NCBI GenBank assembly: GCA_905373305.1
Contig: CAJPSM010000030.1
Coordinates: forward strand, 1 to 13,775
DNA: 13,775 nucleotides
Direction: 5' to 3'
Source of the DNA: an uncultured Streptococcus sp.
GTDB lineage: Bacteria; Bacillota; Bacilli; Lactobacillales; Streptococcaceae
Shown here: one piece after another, positions 8,182-13,775 of the stretch
Numbering within the stretch: the stretch's first letter is position 1
Layout of the letters: each line of letters begins with the position of its first letter
Made by a program: the position numbers and the translations under genes
The notes under the pieces: model-generated
Seen by the model: only the letters and a program-made list of their open reading frames with translations
Told to the model about the DNA's origin: nothing
The model's database searches: none

Positions 8182-9083
8182 CTTTCTCCCTCCATCTTTA
8201 AAAATAATGGTTTAGCATAGCTTAATACTTCATGTGGAAAATCAAGAGGTCTTACATCTACAATCTGTCCTGTATAGGTTTCAGAGAAAGTAGATCCAGA
8301 AGCAAACTTATATAAATCCTGCTTACGGTAATTTTCATTAGTTTCTGTACTAAAAGCAAAACCACTTGATTTACTTAGTAAATAGGAACCAGTTTCCATA
8401 GCATATTCAAGTTCCTTTTCGACTGGTAGAGAAGTCGTCAAGGTCATGACAGGTCCTTGATGGGCCTTGGTGAGACGATTTTTGAAGCTATCTGGTAAAT
8501 CTAATATAGTCAAATCAAATTGTCCATAACCACTGGAGCGTTTCCCACCAATTCCTGTATACTGCAAGCTTGCCATGAGTTCATTTAAGAGTTCTGATTC
8601 GGTAGCAATCACATAGAGAGCAGACTTATCAGCAAATCGAACTGTAGAAACTTGATAAAGAGCCCCATCTATATGAGGTTGGTTTTTAGTGACGATGTTT
8701 GTTACTCCATGTTCTGCGTCTTCAAAAAGAGTCCCATTTACATAAGAATCAAATTTATCTAGAGGAATAAACTGAAGTTTCTTTGCCATTTTCGCTTGGC
8801 GTCGCACTTCTTTGACATCTGTCGTTAAATCTGCCTGATCAAACTTTGGAAATCCTATAGGCTTAGGTAAAAATGGTCCTGACTTATAAGGAAAGGCATC
8901 AGTCAAAACAAATTCATCTTGACCCGCTATTGACACGAATTCCTCCATTTTCCCCATTTTTTTTGCTTCTATAGCTAAGGCTGAAAACAATCGGTCCGCT
9001 GCAAAAGTCATTTTAGAACTATCCAGAGTTCCTGCTCCGAAGTGAGCAGTATGGAAGTTCATAATATACATCTTGTAGGTCAT
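8178..9083 (-). CDS. csm4: Csm4, type III-A RAMP subunit (Cas5-like)
   Basis: Csm4 is the Cas5-like subunit that binds the 5' tag of crRNA and contacts Cas10 at the base of the Csm complex. The protein has 301 residues, normal for the family. The N-terminus MTYKMYIMNFHTAHFGAGTLDSS and the following FAADRLFSALAIEA helix are characteristic. The RAMP glycine-rich loop GIGGKRSSGYGQF is at about 177-189. The ATG lies one base after the csm3 TAG stop, with GGAGG within the last codons of csm3 as its ribosome-binding site. No catalytic residues are expected in this subunit and none are evident. Confidence 0.94.
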   Translation of the reverse strand: MTYKMYIMNFHTAHFGAGTLDSSKMTFAADRLFSALAIEAKKMGKMEEFVSIAGQDEFVLTDAFPYKSGPFLPKPIGFPKFDQADLTTDVKEVRRQAKMAKKLQFIPLDKFDSYVNGTLFEDAEHGVTNIVTKNQPHIDGALYQVSTVRFADKSALYVIATESELLNELMASLQYTGIGGKRSSGYGQFDLTILDLPDSFKNRLTKAHQGPVMTLTTSLPVEKELEYAMETGSYLLSKSSGFAFSTETNENYRKQDLYKFASGSTFSETYTGQIVDVRPLDFPHEVLSYAKPLFLKMEGER

Positions 9084-9084
9084 A

Positions 9085-9747
9085 CTAGACCTCCGTAGTT
9101 AAAAGTTCATTCAATCTACTAACATCATAGTTTCCGAAAACTGTATTTGCTTTAAGATCCTCAAAAACAACTTTACCATATCCACGAGAGCCTGAACTGC
9201 CTAAATAATCAAGTTCCAACAGTTTTAATCCATCAAGAATCACTTTGAAATCTTCTTCTACTTGAGCTTGACTCTTGTCTGTCACCTCATAGATCAACTC
9301 AAATCCAAAGACACTGTCTCGGATAGCACGTTCAATTTGTCTTGGATTTGCTTCAGCAGTGATACGGTCAATAGTATTTTCAAACTTAACTTCAGTATAA
9401 CTTTTGACAGCTCGTGAATCTAAGTCTTTTTTGTTAGCTAGAAAGGCATCTCTAAAAATGAGTCTTCCTACTTTATAGTTTTTGTCTGAACTATTCCCAA
9501 AGAGACGACTAATAATTTCCCCATCGTCTCCTGGTTTGTCTGCTAATTTAGTATTATATACTTTTGCCAGAAGGGTACGCATTTTCCCTTTGATACTAGA
9601 TCCTGGAATAATGGGTAAATTAGTTATTGGATCTTTAATCACCGGTGAGTCCGTAGCCCCAATTGCTGCAAAGGCATTACTTGTTCCAATATGAAGTCCT
9701 GTCTCTAGACGAATTTGTCCTGTTACTTGAATTTTTGCAAATGCCAT
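9085..9747 (-). CDS. csm3: Csm3, backbone subunit and target-RNA endonuclease
   Basis: Csm3 forms the multi-copy backbone of the Csm effector and cuts bound target RNA at 6-nt intervals. The 220-residue protein contains the catalytic Asp33 in the segment GATDSPVIKDP, at the position established for the family, so slicing should be intact. PGSSIKGKMRT (about 48-58) is the RAMP motif and SSGSRGYGKV near the C-terminus is the glycine-rich loop. I chose the ATG at 9747, which overlaps the csm2 stop codon by one base (TAATG) and is preceded by GGAGG. An in-frame upstream start at 9804 would add 19 residues that lie inside csm2 and do not resemble a Csm3 N-terminus. Confidence 0.96.
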   Translation of the reverse strand: MAFAKIQVTGQIRLETGLHIGTSNAFAAIGATDSPVIKDPITNLPIIPGSSIKGKMRTLLAKVYNTKLADKPGDDGEIISRLFGNSSDKNYKVGRLIFRDAFLANKKDLDSRAVKSYTEVKFENTIDRITAEANPRQIERAIRDSVFGFELIYEVTDKSQAQVEEDFKVILDGLKLLELDYLGSSGSRGYGKVVFEDLKANTVFGNYDVSRLNELLTTEV

Positions 9748-10127
9748 TAATCTTTTCCTCCATAAAATCTGAAATAAGCTACTAGTGCTTCCATATAGCG
9801 GCAAAAACGTTGGAGACTTTCCTTATTGTTTATTTCTTTTAGAATGTCTAGAATCTCAGCCTTTTTCACCAAGTCTTTAACCGCAGTTTCTCGGCCCGAT
9901 TGATAAACAAACTGCACTCTCAAATAAGCAATTTTATCAGCCAATTCCTTATACTCTCTGACCTTGCTTTCATCAAAAAGATTACTAGTCAAATTTAGTA
10001 GATTTCGAATTTTTGTAGTTGTTAAAAAAAATTTAATTTTATTATTTCTATGATCTTTAGTATGATTTAAAGATTTAATAACATTCTCTGCCTTATCTAC
10101 GTAATTATCATCTGTTAAAATTGCCAT
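9747..10127 (-). CDS. csm2: Csm2, small subunit of the Csm complex
   Basis: Csm2 is the small all-helical subunit that lines the inner filament of the type III-A complex beside Csm3 and contacts the crRNA-target duplex. It is 126 residues long, within family size. It is rich in Lys and Glu, with helical segments such as REYKELADKIAYLRVQFVYQ and SLQRFCRYMEALVAYFRFY. The latter resembles the conserved C-terminal helix of the family. The ATG follows the cas10 TAG stop directly, with AAGGA about 8 bases upstream inside cas10. No enzymatic motif is expected. Its position between cas10 and csm3 is canonical. Confidence 0.93.
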   Translation of the reverse strand: MAILTDDNYVDKAENVIKSLNHTKDHRNNKIKFFLTTTKIRNLLNLTSNLFDESKVREYKELADKIAYLRVQFVYQSGRETAVKDLVKKAEILDILKEINNKESLQRFCRYMEALVAYFRFYGGKD

Positions 10128-12365
10128 CTATGAATCCTTTCTAATCTCATAAATATATAGAAGTAAAGCTATCTCTGCTTCCTTACGTTCATTTTCGCTA
10201 CCTTTATACCAAGAAAAGAATAAATCTTTGAACTTTCTAAACTCTTCTTTTTTATCCTTAGAAGTTTGATCTTCTAAACGGGTCAAATAATAAGCTAATC
10301 GAGCAATATTCATACGATCGTAGTTACGAAGGAGCTCAATCAGTCTGTATACAAAACTCTTTCCGCGCTCATCTTGAATATTAAAGTAGTATCGGATACT
10401 CTTAAGTTTTCCATTATAAACATTGTTAATGAATTGGTCGAACTTCAAGGTATAATTTTTTTCAAAAAGGGAAATACTATCCTTGTCGTTATCTTTGGCT
10501 GCTCCTTCTAACTTACCAGTTTCTTCAGCCATGAGGCTAACTGGAGTCTTATCTGGAAAGAGTCCGATCCCTGCTGATAGGGTTAATTTGCCATTTGTCC
10601 ACTTGATAAAGTTTTGTCGGAGACAAATAGTAAACTCAATAATATCCTGCCAAGAACCGATAGCAAATACATCATCACCACCGGCATAGATGATCGATAG
10701 TTTTTTCTCCTTCGCAAACTGGTTGATATAGACCTTAAAGAAGAGACTCATACTTCTAGAGAAGGTCGCCGAGCGTGCCAGAGTATTATACTTGCCACCA
10801 TCTTGATAGGAGAACCCAGCCATAAAGGCTGCTCCTAGGTCATCCACATCTAGTCGAACGACTGCCAGACGCTTGATACCTTGACCAGACTCCTGAGATA
10901 GTTTAGCATACTCGTAAATCTCATCATACTTGTAATCTCCGACAAAGACATGGGTTGCTTTTAGGATATCTGTCCTATAGCTATTCTTGACATAAACACG
11001 ATCCCACTCTTCATTAGCGAGGTCGGCTTTGGAAATACCACTAATATAGGCTCCCGGACCTATCGGCAGGCCTTTTTCTTTTGTCACAATATAGTAGCTT
11101 TCTTGTATTTCCTTGGCAAAGCGATACATTCCTGCACAGATATGGCAGACCTCTTGTTCTTTATACTTGGTAAGCTTTTCGACTGAGTGGCAAATAGCAC
11201 ATTCTCTCTGGGAACTTTTTCCTCCTTGGTTGAGTTCAAGGAGAGTTTTAGCATCATAACGAGAGACTTTCTTTTGGGAAATCATCCGACTGGTTGTTTG
11301 ATAGACTTTTCGATAGTCGGCCAGTGTCGTTGTCATATCATTGGCAGAAAACGGACTCCAACCAAATGCTACGTACAGACCTGTCTGGAAATGCTTGACC
11401 AAAAACTGATTGAATTCTGCTTCAAAGTTAGCCAAGGTTTCTCTAGTTTTTTCGGTGTTTGGAAGGATAAAGTAGGCGTGCCCGCCACCGACGTAGAGAA
11501 GATTAGCCCTCGTAAGCTCTAACTTCTCCAGTAAGCTGTCAGCGATATGTTCCCCCATAAAATCTAGATACAAGGAACGTGCTTTTAGTTGCTTGGCTGC
11601 TCCAGCTGTTGCGATATTGTAGATAAAATCCTGAATCCCTGATAAGTCAAAACTTGCTAGTAAAAAGGCCTTCTCGCTATAAAAAGCTTCTAAATCTTGC
11701 CCTAGTACCTTCTCATAGTCACGGCAATTCTTGTCTGCTAAATAGTCCTCTATAGCTAGGGCAAAGCCAGCTGTTAGACGACTGTAGGTTGCTAGAGAAA
11801 TATCCGATAATTCCTGAGTTCTTGTCGAAACAGGTACATAGGAAAGAGTAGACTCAAGGAGATTCAAAAGGGTATCTATCTCAGATTGGCTAAAGTCCAA
11901 TCTCTCAAACTCTTTTTCTAAGGTCTCTACTATCAAGTCATAATCTGACTGGTCAGACGGCTCACTCGATTCCTTAGCATAGTTTGGTTCCCCGTCAAGC
12001 TCTAATGGTCGTGCATCAAGATAACGCTGACTAGCGGTATCTAAAAATACATTGAAGATATCCGATTGTTTGCTTAGGAAATCTTCTTTACCTCCATGAG
12101 TATCTGCTGCTCTTTTTAGGCCTGAAGCAATCTTTGCGGCAACTGACGTGATATAGACCAAACTATCAGGAGCTAAGTCCGTCGGCAAATCACTAGAAGT
12201 CGCCTTGGCTATCTGCTGGGCTATTTTTTCATTATCCGAAAAGCGTTTAAACCATTCGGACCCAATGGTACCCAGGTCTTTCTCATCATACCTGGAACCT
12301 TGAATCACCTTGCCGATAGCGTGCAAAAGCGATCCATAAACTAAATCAATCTTTTCTTTCTTCAA
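10128..12365 (-). CDS. csm1: Cas10/Csm1, cyclic-oligoadenylate synthase with degenerate HD domain
   Basis: Cas10 is the large subunit of the type III-A complex. On target-RNA binding it converts ATP to cyclic oligoadenylate. The 745-residue protein has the N-terminal HD region (1 to about 100), a first Palm domain (ASFDLSGIQDFIYNI, about 240), a four-Cys zinc site (Cys389, Cys392, Cys407, Cys410) and a second Palm domain with the cyclase motif GGDD at 562-565, which is intact. The HD motif expected near residues 15-16 reads LLHAIGK: His15 remains but Asp16 is Ala (codon 12318-12320). Other HD ligands as I recall them from S. thermophilus Csm1 also appear replaced (GTIGSEWF for HALVGADWF, SVAAKIAS for YIADNIAS). 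The ssDNase activity is therefore probably lost. The start is TTG, supported by the family N-terminus MKKEKIDLVYG and by GGGAGG 8 bases upstream (12374-12379). It overlaps the end of cas6 by 20 bases. Confidence 0.96.
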   Translation of the reverse strand: MKKEKIDLVYGSLLHAIGKVIQGSRYDEKDLGTIGSEWFKRFSDNEKIAQQIAKATSSDLPTDLAPDSLVYITSVAAKIASGLKRAADTHGGKEDFLSKQSDIFNVFLDTASQRYLDARPLELDGEPNYAKESSEPSDQSDYDLIVETLEKEFERLDFSQSEIDTLLNLLESTLSYVPVSTRTQELSDISLATYSRLTAGFALAIEDYLADKNCRDYEKVLGQDLEAFYSEKAFLLASFDLSGIQDFIYNIATAGAAKQLKARSLYLDFMGEHIADSLLEKLELTRANLLYVGGGHAYFILPNTEKTRETLANFEAEFNQFLVKHFQTGLYVAFGWSPFSANDMTTTLADYRKVYQTTSRMISQKKVSRYDAKTLLELNQGGKSSQRECAICHSVEKLTKYKEQEVCHICAGMYRFAKEIQESYYIVTKEKGLPIGPGAYISGISKADLANEEWDRVYVKNSYRTDILKATHVFVGDYKYDEIYEYAKLSQESGQGIKRLAVVRLDVDDLGAAFMAGFSYQDGGKYNTLARSATFSRSMSLFFKVYINQFAKEKKLSIIYAGGDDVFAIGSWQDIIEFTICLRQNFIKWTNGKLTLSAGIGLFPDKTPVSLMAEETGKLEGAAKDNDKDSISLFEKNYTLKFDQFINNVYNGKLKSIRYYFNIQDERGKSFVYRLIELLRNYDRMNIARLAYYLTRLEDQTSKDKKEEFRKFKDLFFSWYKGSENERKEAEIALLLYIYEIRKDS

Positions 12366-13077
12366 GTTCTAAACCTCCCATCCCTAAGCTAGTTTTCATA
12401 CCGAGACCTGAGTACTCTCCAAATTTTAGAAGCATATTAGCATAAGCTTTCAAGGTATTTGGACCTGTAATCTTAAAGGTCAGTCTCCCCCTGAAACCAG
12501 GGATTTTTTTGCCATGGACTTTAAAATAGCTAGATTCCAATCGATAGCTGGTAATCCTACTATGCTTGACCAAGTAGTCCAGAGTTTCCTCTTCGATGTC
12601 CTTACGATTCTCGACCAGACGTGCATACTTCATCATCAAACTCTGAAAGATAAGACGCATGGTCGGAAAGAGCACGTACTCTCCCTGGGAGCGAAATCCT
12701 GTTGGAGTTTGAAAATGGATAGTGTAGAGTGACCGATCTTGGTTTTCATTAAAAAACTCAAAGAGTTGCTCCGAACTGAGATCTTGCAAGGACAAAGACT
12801 CCACCATGAGAGTCGGTAAATCATGAAGTTCTACTTTCTTGAGCTCCAATAGAACAGGCAAAATCTGCTTGACAGCCTCATCCGTCAGGAGATGAAGGGA
12901 CCATAGGGTCTTGTCCTTTTGATGGATGGTTTTTAGTGAGTAGGGGTTGGTCTCCTGCTCATGTAGCCAAGTCACATAGTCTGGTTCCAAGTTTTCCATG
13001 AGAAAACCTTGGAATTTTGTCGATAGGTCGCTCGGTGATTGGTCAATCCGCTTAAATGATAGTTCGATGCGTTTCAT
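12346..13077 (-). CDS. cas6: Cas6, pre-crRNA endoribonuclease
   Basis: Cas6 cuts within each repeat of the array transcript, leaving an 8-nt repeat-derived 5' tag on crRNA. The product has 243 residues, the usual size. A conserved Cas6 segment, WLHEQETNPYSLK (about 37-49), contains His39, a plausible catalytic residue. The C-terminal RAMP glycine-rich loop is GEYSGLGMKTSLGMGG (about 218-233). Both ends resemble type III-A Cas6. The ATG has a strong AAAGGAGG just 3 bases upstream, a tight spacing. It is the first gene of the operon and lies 82 bases from the trailer end of the CRISPR array. I see no convincing promoter in that gap, so the operon may be read from the array or from a weak local promoter. 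The gene overlaps cas10 by 20 bases. Confidence 0.93.
   Translation of the reverse strand: MKRIELSFKRIDQSPSDLSTKFQGFLMENLEPDYVTWLHEQETNPYSLKTIHQKDKTLWSLHLLTDEAVKQILPVLLELKKVELHDLPTLMVESLSLQDLSSEQLFEFFNENQDRSLYTIHFQTPTGFRSQGEYVLFPTMRLIFQSLMMKYARLVENRKDIEEETLDYLVKHSRITSYRLESSYFKVHGKKIPGFRGRLTFKITGPNTLKAYANMLLKFGEYSGLGMKTSLGMGGLELEERKD
12374..12379 (-). promoter_or_regulatory. ribosome-binding site deciding the TTG start of cas10
   Basis: GGGAGG on the minus strand lies 8 bases before the TTG codon at 12365-12363. There is no ATG nearby in frame, and the protein from this TTG matches the family N-terminus, so the site fixes an unusual start inside the 3' end of cas6. Confidence 0.75.
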
Positions 13078-13100
13078 ATGCCTCCTTTATTGATACACTT

Positions 13101-13130
13101 GCGCTTTTGTTTTCTCATAAGCGCTTTTTT
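13101..13130 (+). terminator. plus-strand intrinsic terminator between cas6 and the array
   Basis: GCGCTT (13101-13106) pairs with AAGCGC (13119-13124) across a 12-base loop and is followed by TTTTTT (13125-13130) and an AT-rich stretch. The U-tract lies only on the plus-strand side, so it would stop rightward transcription, antisense to cas6, before it enters the array. No plus-strand gene precedes it nearby. The stem is short (6 bp), so confidence is moderate. Confidence 0.5.
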
Positions 13131-13159
13131 ATTTTACTTTTGGAATCCTTTGCCCTTAT

Positions 13160-13196
13160 GAAACTGTCCCCTCTCGAGGTTGATAGGTATCTATAC
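13160..13196 (-). repeat. degenerate terminal (trailer-end) CRISPR repeat
   Basis: This last repeat matches the others across most of its length, but its 3' end on the minus strand reads GGGGACAGTTTC instead of GGGGCCGGAAAC, so the tag and cleavage region are altered. Decay of the trailer repeat is typical of CRISPR arrays and fixes the direction of the array. Its core CCTCGAGAGGGG is closer to the S. thermophilus type than the other copies are. Confidence 0.85.
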
Positions 13197-13775
13197 ACTG
13201 AAAACTACGCTTACAGAATAAAGTAACACTGTTTCCGACCCCTATCGAGGTAGATAGGGAGATATATACGGACGTAGTATGAATCTTGAAGAATATTATG
13301 AGGATAAGTTTCCGGCCACTCGCGAGGTTGATAGGTATCTATACGGTGATGAACGTCGTCCCGACCAAATCTCATGTGCTGAACAGTTTCCGGCCCCTCG
13401 CGAGGTAGATAGGGATCTATACGAAAGATGGAGTTGCAGTTTATGCGGTGACTTATGATACAGTTTCCGTCCCCTATCGAGGTAGATAGGTTCTTATACT
13501 CTAATCGGTAAGAAAGAAGGAACACTCATGAATATTTCCGGCCCCTCGCGAGGTTGATAGGTAGCTATACAATGAACGAAATTTTTAACTTTCACGGACA
13601 TGAAGTGTTTCCGGCCCCTCGCGAGGTAAATAGGTAGCTATACTCTGGATGATAAGGGTATATTACGCTTTAAGAACGATGATGAGTTTTCGGCCCCTCG
13701 CGAGGTTGATAGGTAGCTATACAAACACATTTGAAGAAAAAGAATTAACAATTGACTTCGCGTTTCCGGCCCCTC
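13160..13775 (-). CRISPR. type III-A CRISPR array, 8 complete repeats plus 1 partial, cut by window edge
   Basis: Repeats lie at 13160-13196, 13231-13269, 13308-13344, 13386-13422, 13463-13499, 13534-13570, 13607-13643, 13686-13722 and 13762-13775 (partial). Unit length is 37 except the second (39). The eight spacers are 34, 38, 41, 40, 34, 36, 42 and 39 bases. On the minus strand the repeat begins GTATAGCTACC, has a CCTC-GC-GAGG hairpin core and ends GGGGCCGGAAAC. This resembles the S. thermophilus type III-A repeat as I recall it (ending GAGAGGGGACGGAAAC) and predicts the crRNA 5' tag CCGGAAAC. Orientation is minus, toward cas6, based on this 3' end and on the degenerate repeat at the cas6 side, which marks the trailer. 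The leader, and any cas1 and cas2, lie beyond the window. Almost every repeat differs from the others, unusual for an array that is still growing. Confidence 0.96.

Noticed and set aside
9748..9804. Upstream in-frame start extending csm3 by 19 residues
   Set aside because: The extension lies inside csm2, does not resemble a Csm3 N-terminus, and the ATG at 9747 has a good ribosome-binding site and puts the catalytic Asp at the usual position 33.
13078..13159. A dedicated promoter for cas6 between array and operon
   Set aside because: The best -10-like box (TAAAAT, minus strand) has no recognisable -35 at the right distance, so I do not call one.
4566..13159. A transposon, integrase or attachment repeats flanking the CRISPR module
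   Set aside because: No transposase, integrase, tRNA gene or flanking direct repeat could be seen in the window.
13211..13525. 104-residue minus-strand open frame
   Set aside because: It runs through several CRISPR repeats and spacers and its repeated peptide segments are translations of the repeat.

Overview
The window looks like chromosomal DNA of a Streptococcus, most likely of the mitis group. The evidence is the pairing of a cytoplasmic-type GH13 alpha-amylase gene with a convergent 872-residue alaS and a LURP-one-family gene, an order I recall from S. pneumoniae and S. mitis relatives. The Csm proteins also read like those of the S. thermophilus type III-A system. The species is an inference.

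Layout. Positions 2-1123 (+) hold the 3' three quarters of an alpha-amylase gene, which meets alaS (1212-3830, -) head to head across two back-to-back intrinsic terminators. Upstream of alaS on the same strand lie a LURP-one-related gene (3852-4337), an alanine-type T-box leader (about 4348-4530) and a consensus promoter (4537-4565). From 4636 to 13077 there is one compact minus-strand operon encoding a type III-A CRISPR-Cas interference module, in transcription order cas6, cas10/csm1, csm2, csm3, csm4, csm5, csm6 and a second csm6. Genes abut or overlap by 1, 4 or 20 bases. From 13160 to the right edge there is a CRISPR array with eight complete repeats, one partial repeat and eight spacers. 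It is transcribed toward cas6, so its trailer end faces the cas genes. No cas1 or cas2 is in the window; if present they would lie beyond the array.

How it should work. Cas6 cuts the array transcript to leave an 8-nt 5' tag (CCGGAAAC in the consensus). Csm1-Csm5 assemble on the crRNA, and Csm3 (Asp33 present) cuts target RNA. Cas10 keeps an intact GGDD cyclase motif, so it should make cyclic oligoadenylates that activate the two CARF-HEPN RNases, both with intact R-x4-H motifs.

The most notable observation is that the HD nuclease domain of Cas10 has lost its catalytic Asp (LLHA in place of LLHD) and apparently the other HD metal ligands too. This suggests a type III-A system that lacks the ssDNase arm and relies on RNA cleavage plus second-messenger signalling. 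The spacers read best as sense-strand fragments of phage-like genes, including an apparent antirepressor N-terminus, which fits RNA targeting. I see no sign of a wholly new system, no transposon and no tRNA or rRNA gene.
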